Counted from the first letter of the stretch, positions 1 through 10,530 are shown. The stretch is DNA of 21,367 nucleotides from Intoshia linei (GCA_001642005.1 LWCA01000656.1:1-21367); one strand, 5' to 3'. Notes: generated from the sequence alone by a model not told the origin. Made by a program: numbers and translations.

Positions 1-541
1 GAAAATTGTTCATAAATTCAAAGAAACTGGGTCGGTCGCAGATGTGAAAACACCCTTGCGTACTCGTTTAATCTGTTCAGCTGAAAACATTGCTGCAGTG
101 TGCGAGAATGTGGCCGAGAAACCAGGCACCTCTATTCGCCATCGCGCATAGGAATTGAACCTTTCCACAACCACGTTACATCGAATTTTGAAGAAAGATT
201 TATCTCTACATGCTTACAAAATTCAATTGACTCAAGCAATCAAGCCTGCTGACCATTTGAAGCGTCGTACATTCGCAGATTGGGTAAGAGTAAGGTCTAT
301 GCCAACAAGCTAACAACAATTGAACAGCTGAAGGAAGAGATAATAAGGCATATTGGTGAGATGTCATAAAAAATTTTGACCATCGAGTGTAAGTGTGCCG
401 CCGAAGGGTTGGGCGATATTACTTTTCACACATAATTGCCATGCGCCAAATAACATAATTCCATAAAAAAATCAATAAAATTTACCCATTAACATCGTTT
501 TATTTACTGTTTTTATCGATCCGTCTTAATGAAACACCCTT
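1..541 (+). mobile_element. Decayed IS630/Tc1-mariner-type transposon, 3' part
   Basis: The window opens inside a transposon. Positions 2-369 carry broken transposase coding sequence. The right end, about 508-541, is a terminal-repeat-like segment whose reverse complement begins AGGGTGTTTCATTAAGACGG, followed by a TA-rich junction (TTTATA) as expected for an element that targets TA. The left end lies outside the window. The middle of the transposase, including the DDE/D catalytic part, is missing, so this is a non-autonomous relic. The exact right boundary is uncertain by a few bases. Confidence 0.8.
2..369 (+). pseudogene. Broken Tc1-like transposase fragment
   Basis: Frame 2 from base 2 reads as the helix-turn-helix DNA-binding region of a Tc1-like transposase: residues such as SAENIAAVCENVAEKPGTS, then, after an in-frame TAG at 149-151, ELNLSTTTLHRILKK and KPADHLKRRTFADWV, ending near base 291. 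The next recognisable piece starts at 295 in a different frame (VYANKLTTIEQLKEEI) and resembles the extreme C-terminus of the same family, ending at a TAA at 367-369. About 200 residues holding the catalytic acids are deleted between the two. Stop, frameshift and deletion together make it non-functional. Recognition is from family memory, not a search. Confidence 0.8.
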
Positions 542-602
542 TATAACTAAACTAGAAAACTCAGAAGCATCGACAATATAAATGAAGAGAATATCATACA
601 AA

Positions 603-608
603 TTTATT
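603..608 (-). terminator. Polyadenylation signal of the poly(A) polymerase gene
   Basis: TTTATT on the plus strand reads AATAAA on the minus strand, 72 nt beyond the TGA/TAA-type stop at 680-682. Position and orientation fit cleavage and polyadenylation of the adjacent minus-strand transcript. In DNA this AT-rich the hexamer can occur by chance. Confidence 0.5.
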
Positions 609-679
609 ACAGTATTTTACAGGTATAGGGAAGGATAACAACAAGTTGAAATGTAATTTATAACGGTGTTGAGTCGAAA

Positions 680-2514
680 TTAAGATGAAATGGATGGATC
701 CAAGCTATTCAATCGAATTACTTTATTGTCATTGTCATCTTCATCGTCGTGTTTCCGTTTTAAACTATCGTTTAAACTGTTGGTATCTTCCGATGGTTCT
801 TCAGGTGGAACATGATTGCGTTCTTTTGGAACCATTAGAGAAGGTAGTAAATTTCGGGGCATATGTCTCTGAATAACTAGTTTCAGCTAAAAAAAGATAA
901 ATACTAAAATTATGAACAATTACAATATCGGTAATAATTTCACTTTCAGGGATAAATTGACTTAGACTACGTCGATGAATAATTTTGATACACAAATTAA
1001 CATTCTCGCTACTAAGACCAATTCTTTTCGATTGAGTAAGTACTCTGTCCCGAAACCCCGTAGCATACACTGAAAGATTGACTTTTTTAGTATGATGTCT
1101 AAAAAACATTACAATATAAACAAAAAAACTTGATACCTTGACAAATCGACAAATGATAAACCAATAAAGAAAATCTTGAGATTATCTGGTTGATCGTCCC
1201 GGATGGCACCATATGATTTACTGTATGGGTGGATGTGTATTACAAACGGATTAATTTCCAAACTGTGTACTAAATATCTCAGTTTTGATTCCACAAATCC
1301 ATGCCAATCTCTAGATTTTTCCACATCAACGTGACTAACTTGAATGGTAATGTAATACTGGTATCTTGAAAAAAAATCTGAATTTTGAAAAATAGGATCC
1401 CACAATTTTTGTCCAATTATAATATCGCTGGTGTAAAAAAGGGCTCGTTTACATTCATACATAATAATACTTTTAGTGCTATTGCTCGTATTATATGTAG
1501 AATTCATTTGAGGGTAGCAAGGAGTGATTATGGGGAGAATGTGGTTTCTGTCACCAGGGTTTTTTTTGGGATTCCATTCGACTAAACCATATGGATGCTC
1601 TTCGGGATTATCTTTCAACATTACTGGAGCAGGCCAATTCCATCTTGTTAGAATGTACAACATCTTTTCGAAGATTTCACACGGTTGAGAATCTGGGTAT
1701 AATTGACACAATTTAGCAACCATTATTGCCCACGACACTCCTCCGAGGTATCCCATTATATTTGAGTATATACATCGTCGCTTTGCCCATAGTTTGATGG
1801 CTCTCAATGCTTTTCGGAAAATTATGACATCTGGAACTAGTCTCAGAATCTCATCGGTTACTCTGCATCCATTGACAGATAAAACACATTTTTCCGCAAG
1901 GTGAGCCAACAATATGTCATCTTTCAAATCTTGACCAGAAGGAATCGTTTCCAATGCTAATCGAGCAAACAAGATGTCCAGTTCAATTCCAGAAAATATC
2001 AATTTGACTACTGGCACATAAGCTGAACTAATCGGTTTAATCATTGTTGTTTCCGGTCGACTTCGCAACGTTTCAACAAAACCTAAAATTATAATTACAC
2101 CAAATAATTGAATTATTATAAATTACTGTCAAAAAAATCTTCACGGTTGATGTGTCTCGGTGAGACACACAATGTGTCTATATCAGCACCTCTGGTGTGC
2201 ACACCCAATCTGTAAGATCCGAATGTATACACCTTTCCTCCTACTCGTTCTATAAATGATTCCGGCATTTTTTTCTCTTTACTCATTTTCTTGACCCAAC
2301 TGTTGAAAAGATCGTTCACTTTTTTCAGCACATCCATTCTTTTCAATCTTTCTGCCGAAGATTCATAAATATCACAAGATAGGAGGAATTCTTCTAGTCT
2401 TTTACTAGCATCTTCATTCAACAAATGAATATCCTCCTTGGACAATTTATTGTATGATCCTATTTGCGATTTTGATTCAATTTTATCATTAGACATTGAT
2501 TCAGGCGATATCAT
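680..2514 (-). CDS. PAPOLA: Canonical nuclear poly(A) polymerase
   Basis: Adds the poly(A) tail to pre-mRNA 3' ends in the nucleus. Four exons on the minus strand: 2514-2127, 2082-1137, 1098-924 and 886-680, giving about 571 aa; introns are 44, 38 and 37 nt with GT-AG ends, and each is needed to keep frame. The nucleotidyltransferase core is intact: FGSYRLGVHTRGADIDTLCV (about residues 98-117) carries the GS motif and Asp111/Asp113, and GIELDILFARLA carries the third Asp165. Other family blocks are NGCRVTDEIL (200-209), AIKLWAKRRCIYSN, LGGVSWAIMVAKLCQLYP, PIITPCYPQMNSTYN, and the RRM-like part with GFVESKLRYLV. The C-terminal tail is short and charged (about residues 504-571, with KRKHDDEDD, a possible nuclear signal), unlike vertebrate PAPOLA/PAPOLG at about 740 aa. 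Start could be Met1 or Met7. Vertebrate A/G paralogue assignment is not meaningful here. Confidence 0.95.
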
Positions 2515-2884
2515 GCTAAAGTGTTGATTAGGATATTGTAATAGTGAATAAAGGTGAAATTGATATAAAAAGTGTGGATTATGTAGTCAATTTCAATTTA
2601 AACTTACTTTTAAAATTTTGAAATGTTTAATATCAAAATTTAGAAATAATGAATTCAAAACCAATATTAAAACGGCGCAGCGTTATAATCGAAAAAGTTT
2701 GTTGTACCCTTGGTAATGTATAGAAACTAAGTTACATTGTTTTTTGTGAATACATTATCTTTGTAGAATTATAATCTGACTACAGTAATTATTGTTGACA
2801 TTGTACAAGCTGGTAATTAAGATTTTCAATAGAAATGCATATTTATCTTTAACGTAAATCTGCATGCTGTTTCACAAATCACAT
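2515..2884. other. Spacer upstream of poly(A) polymerase and tRNA
   Basis: AT-rich spacer between the poly(A) polymerase start codon and the tRNA gene. It must contain the minus-strand promoter of the polymerase gene, but I see no convincing TATA box or initiator. No reading frame of note. Confidence 0.6.
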
Positions 2885-2966
2885 GCCGCGGTGACCGAGT
2901 GGTTAAGGTGATAGATTCGAAATCTATTGGGCTTTGCCCGCACAGGTTCGAATCCTGTCCGCGGCG
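2885..2966 (+). tRNA. tRNA-Ser (anticodon CGA)
   Basis: Complete 82-nt nuclear tRNA gene. The acceptor stem pairs GCCGCGG (2885-2891) with CCGCGGC (2959-2965), followed by discriminator G2966. The anticodon arm ATAGA-TTCGAAA-TCTAT places CGA at 2918-2920, reading UCG serine codons. A long variable arm (TGGGCTTTGCCCG) is the class II hallmark of serine tRNAs. The internal Pol III promoter is visible as an A box TGACCGAGTGG (2892-2902) and a B box GGTTCGAATCC (2945-2955). There is no intron and CCA is not encoded, as usual for eukaryotes. Confidence 0.97.
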
Positions 2967-2967
2967 A

Positions 2968-2973
2968 TTTTTT
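2968..2973 (+). terminator. RNA polymerase III T-run terminator
   Basis: Six consecutive T residues begin two bases after the tRNA end, the standard Pol III termination signal. Confidence 0.85.
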
Positions 2974-3889
2974 CTATCTCGATCTTGATTATCCATGTTG
3001 AATCAATATCCACTAAAACTTGAAACATCTGTCATTTTTGAGTTCATAAAATGATGTTTCAATGTTTATGTGATGAGTTATCAATGTTAGCTGGTTACAA
3101 GTAGAAATATGTTCTTATTCATTTTTTAAATACATTTTAATTAAAAGAAACAACATAAATGATGTTTCAAATGGATAATTATATAATAAGTATCCTACGG
3201 TTAAAAGTTTTTACCTTTGTCAATTTTTCCTGGAAATTTCGTTATCAGTCAAAAATTATGAATTCACTATTTTGACGAACACTGGAGGCTTCATTACGTT
3301 AATTTAATTAAACCTGATGTTTAAATTGGTTTAATTGATTGATAAACTACTAAAACGGCACAAATTAAATAATTAAAAATACGGTAATTATCATAATTAT
3401 TTATGAAATAACAATAAAATTGTTTACATGTATGCATTGCTATGGAATTAATGTTTAGATGCATTTATTAGATGTAATAATGAATTCAGAAATAATTATA
3501 TTTATTTAATGTGTACCGTTTTTACCATAAATGAATTGATCAGAAAAATTTTTATACAAATAAATTTTAATTAATTATCTAATTCGATGTTTTTCCTATA
3601 TTTTTGTAAATTTTTATCAAAATATTACCTTGAAAAATATTATTTCATTAATTTATATCAATATTAATATTAATATTGTAGAAAAAAAACTTGTTGATTG
3701 TCAAGTGTGGATGGACACATTTTATTCTCTTTCTTTATTTCAATTCTGATTATAGAGGTCAGATTATGCTGAACTTTTCTCTATTGCCATGAACATACTA
3801 CTTCCATTTCCAACATATATGCATCTAACTTTTCAACGTTAACAATAATAAAGACCAATTGCAGAAGATAACTAAACTGGAAAATCAAT
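2974..3889. other. AT-rich intergenic DNA
   Basis: No gene, RNA or transposon end that I can support, apart from the short palindromic repeat at 3659-3678. Many stops in all frames. Confidence 0.6.
3659..3678. repeat. AATATT microsatellite, perfect palindrome
   Basis: CAATATTAATATTAATATTG is three AATATT-type units and reads identically on both strands. Probably a simple repeat in AT-rich DNA with no special role. Confidence 0.7.
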
Positions 3890-4060
3890 CTAAGGGTTCC
3901 TTAAAAAATAGAATTCTAATTTTATAAATATTTAATTTGATCAATAAATTACATCATTTCGTCTGTTGTTATTATTATTCAAATTATTTGTGAAATGTGG
4001 CCCTACAATTCGGCTAAATTAAATCTAATTAAATTATACACACATAATATTACAACTATT

Positions 4061-4113
4061 TTTACTAAAATCTATCCATATTTACTAAAATTATCCATAT
4101 TTACTTAAAATAC
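4061..4113. repeat. Short tandem repeat, ~19-20 bp unit
   Basis: Three adjacent copies of a unit like TTTACTAAAATTATCCATA: 4061-4080, 4081-4099 and a degenerate one from 4100. It runs directly into the longer minisatellite that follows. Confidence 0.75.
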
Positions 4114-4351
4114 ACTTTCACCAACCATTTAGGGAAAATCCACTTATACAAATACCTAAGAAAAAAATTACTTTCCACAAACCCTTAAGGAAAAAATTCA
4201 GTCTTACCAACTCTAAAATAAAAAAATCAGCTTTACCAAACCATTAGGAAAATTCCAGTTTTACCAACCCTTAAGGGAAAAATGGTTAGATTCCTAATTC
4301 AAAACCCAAAATAAAAAATCTGATTGTACCAACCCTTCTATTAAGAATAAT
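4114..4351. repeat. Degenerate minisatellite, 28-30 bp unit, ~8 copies
   Basis: Units at 4114-4141, 4142-4169, 4170-4199, 4200-4228, 4229-4256 and 4257-4285 follow the pattern AGTTTTACCAACCCTTAAGG then an A-rich tail; two more diverged units reach 4351. Lengths are 28, 28, 30, 29, 28 and 29. The spacing and the ACCAACCCTTAAGG core are clear by eye. It lies inside the hAT-like remnant, so it may have expanded within the element. Confidence 0.85.
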
Positions 4352-4451
4352 AAAAATATTTTTTTGAAAAATCCGTTTTTATCAAATATTATGAGCATTA
4401 ACTTTGTAATCCAAAATGGGGTCCGTACACAATTTGAATCTGGAACCACTA

Positions 4452-7271
4452 TATTGATCTAATACCACATACCATTTTGAAGTACTTTTATTCATTATCA
4501 TCAAATATTTTTCGGTTTTACTTTTCTACATGTACATTAATATTTGGTAATGGATAATAGTGGTTTTTAGCCATTATTTTTCAATTATGAATTGTTTACT
4601 CAACCCTTTCTTCTTTGGTTTCATGTGAACACCAGACACGTGAGTAATATCAACTATGATTATTGTCTCATAAGCATAGAATAAATTCGACGCAATCCCT
4701 TAAGAGGGTCTCGGGTACAGTAGGATTCGCTCTGGTAACAACTAATTATAAAATGATACATTTACACTTGTGTTGATGTGACTATATTTCTTAATTCTGC
4801 AGATGTATTGATCATTTACGTTATATGTTTAATATTCAGAAACTAAATAAATGTATTAAAATCCCACGAGATTAAATTAAATTTCGACTTGGTTAAAATT
4901 AAATTATAAATGACAGATTATTATTGACTAAAAAATGCCTATAACAAAAATTTCAAGTAAGTTGAAACGTACATGAGTTTTTAGCGTATTAAAACACAAA
5001 TTTAGTCTAAATTCATAATTACTCTAAATTTTAGAAAGTAAACCTTTTTAAAATATATAAAGAAATTGGAACAATAAAAAATTACAATAAATATTTTAAT
5101 ATTGATTAATTATTATACAACAGAGAAAATTATTCTAACAATATAATATAAATAAATGTATGATTTATAAATTCATCAAAGAATCGTCATCATAGAATCC
5201 TCCTTTGCTAAAAAGAATATTTACAAAAGTAAATGTAAAAATCAGTAAACGACACGTGTTCTAAAAATTAATGTGTATGTACAAACTGTTCACAATCTAA
5301 AATTAAATTTTTAGTACATGTCGTATTTCTGAATGTTGGAATGAAACACATAAGAATTGATGTAAACAATTGCTTTAAAAGTAGAACTACATTATTGTTA
5401 AATTTATGGTGTTAATAAAACTAAAACTAGAATTTGGTAACAATTGACACAAAATTGAAAAGATTTTCCACTTGATTAAGTTGAAGAAAATTAAACGTTT
5501 CGTGTTGTGTTACTTGTAAACTATTCACAATTTGATGCGATAAATATTATTTTAATAAAATAAAAAATTTGTTTTTGTAATTACTTTTTAAGATATTTCC
5601 AATAATCATAACTTATCCAAGGAGCATTCTAAAACATATATAAAAATTTCAATAATCAAACTTTCACAATTTTTCTGTTAATTGACCTCTAAAAGCCTCT
5701 TATTAAATTAAAAAAAATTTATAAATACCTTTGGAATCAAAAACCTCTAAAAATAATGAATTCAATAATATTACATTTTACCTTTGGAAACAGGTACCTC
5801 TATGAAAAAATGAATTAAAAGGTAAAAATATTTATGAAAATGTACCTTTTGTATATCCTCCAAATCATCATTGTTTATACTCGAAGCCCTAAAGGTTTAT
5901 AACAATAAACAAATAATATTACATGTTTAACATTACTATCGTAAATAGTATCAAGATTAAGCAAAATTTCATCTTTAAATTTAAACGTTGAAATAAAAAT
6001 GATGTATAAAAGTATTTAAAAATAGACTGAAAAATCTAGATTTAAATAACACTTGTGTTGATAAAATGGATATGAAATTAACGAAAAAATTTTAAAATGC
6101 AATATATTTTATAATTACTTGAGTGGTTAATAAATGGATTCAAATGTAATTTTGAAAATTGTATGTTATTGTCACAATTTGGTCGATAATTATTATTTTA
6201 AACTTAATTAGTACGTTTTATTTATAAATATTTGTATTGATTTATAAAACAATGCTGTTAAATGACAAAAATTACATTTAAAATGCGTTTGTAATGTTCT
6301 CAAGTATGCTTTGATAAACACTGCATATTATTTATAGAAAGTGAAATGATTTTGTTTTAACAAATGATTTTATTGATTTTTACATTTACGTCTTATATTA
6401 AGAATTTTTACAAGATATATTGTAACATTATAAATTTTAACGAGTCAAATTTACAATTGTAGTAGTTTTATTATATACAATTTATAATGTATTCTTTTTA
6501 TATTTTATTTTTTATATATGTATTTTATATTTTTATCAATAATCTGGAATAAATCAAATTCTATTGCAATTGAACAGAACTGTATACCAAACATTTTAAA
6601 ATACAGAATGGCACGTTAATTTACTTGCATTAAATATAAATCAGATAAATATTAGAATTTTAATGGAATATAATTATAATTAACTCACATGATACATTTA
6701 ACAGAGAAAAACGTTAAATCATTAAAATTAATGCAACGTGTCAGATTTTGAAAAGTATCTTAACATATTTTAATGGATAAAAAAATATTTAAGATTTATC
6801 ATTACATTGTTTATTATCTATACATTTATTTATACTCAAGTTAAATATATATTTTAATTTATATAAGTTAGGATTTAATTAAAAATGTATGTGTTTGTTC
6901 TAGTAAATATATAAATTCAAACCTCATAGTTCATAAACGCAACTCGAATAGACAGCGTTAAATGTTTTTGATTGCGAATTAGTTTTTCTATTTTAAAAAT
7001 ACACACTTTTAGTGCTAATTGCCCATGGAATTCTAAAATTTTTGAAAAAATGTGACACCCTAATACACACATTCTGTCTAATATGTTAAAAAATGGGATA
7101 ACAATTTTTTTAAATTCTTTACACAAATGTTAACAAAATAATGTTAACTAATAAGAATAATTCACTTTAAATTAAAATGTAATGTGATATGACGGAACCA
7201 CTCCTTCAAATGATTGATAATAGTGAAAACTAGCATGTTTAGGTTAAAATTTCTTATTGAATTTATTTTAC
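4452..7271. other. AT-rich intergenic DNA without recognisable genes
   Basis: About 2.8 kb with no supportable gene. The only structure I see is a weak two-copy repeat at 5727-5825. A 69-codon minus-strand open frame at 6917-7126 has no family features and looks like chance. A less AT-rich patch at about 4684-4735 has no recognisable identity. Confidence 0.6.
5727..5825. repeat. Two-copy direct repeat, ~53 bp period
   Basis: ACCTTTGGAATCAAAAACCTCTAAAAAT... starting at 5727 recurs, diverged, as ACCTTTGGAAACAGGTACCTCTATG starting at 5780, each followed by a TGAATT block. A partial further ACCTTT lies near 5845. Confidence 0.55.
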
Positions 7272-7613
7272 TGGTAGAATAAAAATGTCCGCCCTCGGCA
7301 GAGCTAGAATTGTAATAGTATTGAATTTAAAAAAAATCAAAATATTGTGTCTTTTTTGGATTTTTATGGCTTTGCAAAATAAAATTCTCAGATTTAATTT
7401 TAATAAAATCTAAAACAAATGAATTGTCAAGATATTCAATGAAATGGCAATTTATTTGTAGTTCGGATTCATGTTTAAATTTAATTTTTCTCAAAACTCC
7501 GCATTCCCTTCGTGTTGGATACATTGTGTATTGTAAATATATTATACTAAGTTGATTGTTATGTACTACGTACAAACAGCCCCTAGCTCTGCCGAAACAT
7601 TTTTATTTTACCA
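7272..7613. mobile_element. Short terminal-inverted-repeat element (MITE-like)
   Basis: The left arm at 7272-7307 (TGGTAGAATAAAAATG, then TCGGCAGAGCTAG) is inverted at 7583-7613 (CTAGCTCTGCCGA, then CATTTTTATTTTACCA). The arms match over about 30 bp apart from a 4-5-bp gap where the left arm has an extra GTCCGCCC block. The whole unit is about 342 bp. No transposase is visible; the 82-codon minus-strand frame inside (7327-7575) shows no family features. No target duplication is obvious. A related right arm occurs at 10870-10917. Confidence 0.6.
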
Positions 7614-8984
7614 AAAAAATAAATTCACGTTGGAAATCTAATTTAAAAATACCAATTATGTATCAATAATTAACGGAATCAGCATATTTTAGGTGAATTT
7701 AATTAATATTGCAAAGGATTATAATTAGGGCAGTTTTTTATGGCAAAATACTATTTTTTATATGATAATCAGCACGAAATTACAAGCATCATGATATCAA
7801 TATTATATTTATTAATTAGCTAATTAACAATTTATAAAGTCAATAAATGCCATTAAATGCCATAAAGTCAATATTTTTTTTAAAGGATATTCGACTTAAA
7901 AAAATGATATTCATGATATAATGAACAATAAAATTGAACAAATACCACCTTATCTATACAATTTATTAAGAAAAGCGCCATCTACCACAAATAGTGTTGG
8001 ACGTAGTTTCAGTTTGTTAAAAAAATTGCTAACTAAACAGGCAATTTTTACCAGATAATGTTAAGAAGTATATTATGTTATACTACAATAAACTTTAATA
8101 ATTTTCAACATCTCTAACATCACACAATAAGAATTACATCGTTTGTTTCATTTGCAGTTTTTTATTATTCATATATATTATTACACGCATAAATATTGTT
8201 TATTTTAAGTTTTATTCATATTAATTTATTATGTAAAGTGACCGACACCATCATGATCGGGGCCTATGCGAATATTAAAATTAAGGTGTTTTAAATATTG
8301 TATTGATTTAATTTAAGGCCTACGAAAAGAAGGTTTGGGGAACGGTAGATTCAGTTGGTATTAACCATATAAACAAACAAGGATTTTAAAATCAGATAAA
8401 GTCAGTAAATTTAATTTTTAGGTCAGTTTTTTTGTTATTCTATAGGTCAATAAAAAATTGCCATAATTTGATATATATAAAAATGATAATAACAAAGTTG
8501 TATTAATTTGTTGTTATAGTTTTAATTTAAATTTTAAACAAATTGTTTTAAAAATGATAATTTATAAAAAATACACATTCTAATATAAAAATTTTAAATT
8601 CATCAATATTATGATAATTTTCAATTTCAAAATCTTATATCTTCACGGCTTAAAACCACAAATTTATATAAAAATGAAAAAAGTTTTAAAATTTTAAAAA
8701 AAATTCAGAAGATACAATAAGATAAGTTACATTCTGTTAACACAAACAAAAAATATCAATATGAAAAAGTGATGCCTTGATGGTCATAAAAGCACTTTAA
8801 TATTCATTTTTTTTATTAATTAATGTAAATAATTTAAAATAAAGAATTTATAATTTAATTTTTGAAAATATTTTATTAAAACAAAAAATGTAAATTAATT
8901 AACTGTCCAAAAATTAAAAAAAGATTATTCTGATACAGCTTATTCCAGTTGATATAAATACAAAATTTGAACCCCAGAAATCTA
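7614..8984. other. AT-rich intergenic DNA
   Basis: No gene or RNA that I can support. Two small less AT-rich islands (about 7975-8015 and 8239-8272) have no recognisable identity. Confidence 0.55.
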
Positions 8985-9415
8985 CTCATTCCCAGTAAAA
9001 AATAATTTTTAATATATTGGAGTTATTTAAAATTAGCCAACATCACAAATGTAATTGGGAGCAGTGATGTAGATTCATTTCTGTGGTGTGCCATCGGCCA
9101 AGTGTTAACATTTCAGAAAAAAGAAATTAACATTTTATATCCATTTCTAAGGATGATTTACTGTACTTATATTTTAAGGTGGTTTTGTTAACTTTAATTT
9201 TTTTAAAAACTATTGAAATGAATATTTTCTGTACAGGGCTGGGGAAAAGTTTTGTAGACGATATATTTTATAATTAGATGAAAACCCAGAGGCAAACATT
9301 GAATACCAAAAATCATATGACAATAATGAAACCAATAACCAAAAAAAAAAATGAAATCTAAAATATGTAATATTGATACGGACAAAGAGTGTATCCAGTC
9401 TTCTAATAAAGTTGA
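8985..9415 (+). repeat. Diverged direct repeat, copy 1
   Basis: Shares ordered blocks with copy 2 (9955-10476), about 957 bp downstream: ATTCATTTCTGTGGTGTGCC (9073 onward), ATTTCAGAAAAA, CCATTTCTAAGGATGAT, AAGGTGGTTTTGTTA, then TGTACAGGGCTGGGGAAAAG, ATATATTTTATAATTAGATG, AAATCTAAAATA and AGAGTGTATCCAGTCTTCTAA. The last third resembles a Lys/Asn-rich coding segment after an acceptor-like CTGTACAG, but stops and frame changes interrupt it. Probably an old pseudogene piece or transposon fragment; the origin is unknown. Confidence 0.7.
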
Positions 9416-9954
9416 AGATGTAAATTATGTCAATTTAGAGTCTGAATTTCAGACATGTATAATTATTAACAATAACCTTATTTAGATAAATACCAACGAT
9501 CTTTGTGTATCAACAAAAAAAAATACTGATGAGATGTATATAATTTCATACATAGAAAATGTTAATTTCGCGTATTAAATACTGGTATACATACATAGTG
9601 ACTACATATTACTGTCACTTATTAATTAAGAATAAATAAAGTTATGAATCAATACATTTAATATTTTAAATATCTAAATTAACGATAAAATGGATAAATC
9701 AAGCCTAGAAGGTAATTTAAAAAATATACATACATAATAATGAACACTGCAGAATCTCCAGTGGAGATATTAAATTTGTTATATTATATCGATATTAACA
9801 CTATATAATAATAGTTAATAGGGATAAGCCGCATCAGAATATCAAATATTTTCCCTAGGCGATAGCTATCGCAGACTGTATACTTATGTAAAAAATGTTT
9901 ATGCAAGTATAAGTCCAAAAAGTTATTTGATATAAATTTTGTCAAAATTTTCAA
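9416..9954. other. Spacer between the two repeat copies
   Basis: AT-rich DNA with no gene. The only notable element is the 14-bp perfect palindrome at 9859-9872. Confidence 0.55.
9859..9872. repeat. 14-bp perfect palindrome
   Basis: GCGATAGCTATCGC is fully self-complementary and stands out for its GC content in an AT-rich stretch. It could be a dimeric protein-binding site or simply chance. Confidence 0.6.
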
Positions 9955-10476
9955 TCATTCAATTTTTTTGAGGTGGGGTTATCTAAAAAAATAATCACCA
10001 TCACAAAAGTAGCTGGAAAACTGATTTAGATTCATTTCTGTGGTGTGCCTTAGGTCAAGACTCTTGACTCAAGAGTTAAAATTTCAGAAAAAGCCGAATT
10101 AATATTTTTAATCTGTTTCTAAGGGTGATTGAAATAATTATACTTTGAAGGTTATACAGTATTTGAAGGTGGTTTTATTATCTTTAATTTTAAAGAATAA
10201 TTTAATTTTTAAAGAACATTTAGCATGTAAATTAATATGTTCTTCCTGGAATGGCTGTATTTTCTTTACAGGGTTGGGCAAAAGTTTACTAACGATATAT
10301 TATATAATTAGATGCCAAACCTGAAAAAACTAACGAAAAGGGAGAGTCGAAAATTACATAAGAATAATCAGAAAACTATACAAATAATAAAACCAATCAT
10401 ATCTAAGAAAAAAATAAAATCTAAAATAGGTAATATGGGCAAAGAGCTTATCCAATCTTTTAACAACGTTCTAGAT
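9955..10476 (+). repeat. Diverged direct repeat, copy 2
   Basis: The second copy of the sequence at 8985-9415, with the same block order and about 90 bp more, mainly insertions in the middle. After the acceptor-like TTCTTTACAG (ending near 10270), a frame reads GQKFTNDILYN, a TAG, then from 10312 a Lys-rich run (KKLTKRESRKLHKNNQ) to about 10476. One in-frame stop and the decayed sister copy argue that this is a fossil reading frame. The similarity stops abruptly at 10477, where a hAT-like terminus begins. Confidence 0.7.
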
Positions 10477-10530
10477 CAGCGGTTCCCAAATGGTAGTACT
10501 GTGACCCCTAAGGGGTACCAGAAATAATTT
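10477..10530 (+). mobile_element. hAT-like left terminus inserted in repeat copy 2
   Basis: CAGCGGTTCCCAAATGGTAG at 10477 fits the usual hAT terminal pattern (CAGNGGTTCCCAA) and lies exactly where homology to repeat copy 1 ends. The preceding 8 bp, TTCTAGAT (10469-10476), would be the target site. I could not find the matching right end or the second target copy, so the right limit is arbitrary. Confidence 0.45.

Larger units (their letters stand above)
3890..4451 (+). mobile_element. hAT-like element remnant carrying a minisatellite
   Basis: The right edge (about 4415-4451: GGGGTCCGTACAC, then TTTGAATCTGGAACCACTA) closely resembles the right terminus of the well-bounded hAT element at 14743-15357 (GGGTCC, GTACACTATTTGAACCGGGAACCACTG). 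A second shared stretch is GGGTTCCTTAA near 3895 and near 14839, at similar distance from the right end. No left terminus of CAGNGNTTCNCAAC type and no clear target duplication are visible, so this is probably a decayed, left-truncated relative. The left boundary given is an estimate. Confidence 0.45.

Noticed and set aside
685-876. 63-codon plus-strand open frame
   Set aside because: It is antisense to the last poly(A) polymerase exon and has no independent features.
1385-1585. 66-codon plus-strand open frame
   Set aside because: Shadow of the large poly(A) polymerase exon on the other strand.
4684-4735. Less AT-rich patch considered as a small RNA gene
   Set aside because: No cloverleaf, Pol III boxes or snRNA motif; only a weak CCCTTAAGAGGG hairpin.
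6917-7126. 69-codon minus-strand open frame
   Set aside because: Low-complexity AT-driven translation with no motif, splice context or homology that I recognise.
7327-7575. 82-codon minus-strand frame inside the inverted-repeat element
   Set aside because: Too short for a transposase and without a DDE/D or helix-turn-helix pattern; probably chance.
7975-8015. GCGCCATCTACCACAAATAGT, partly similar to 20547-20567 (GCGCCCATCTACTAATAGT)
   Set aside because: The match is short and gapped, with no extended similarity on either side; insufficient to call a repeat family.
9203-9385. 60-codon minus-strand open frame
   Set aside because: Lies across repeat copy 1 and is not kept open in copy 2, so it is not under coding constraint.
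10312-10527. 71-codon plus-strand frame as a real small basic protein
   Set aside because: The upstream frame continues through a TAG, the sister copy is broken, and the C-terminal residues come from the inserted hAT-like end.
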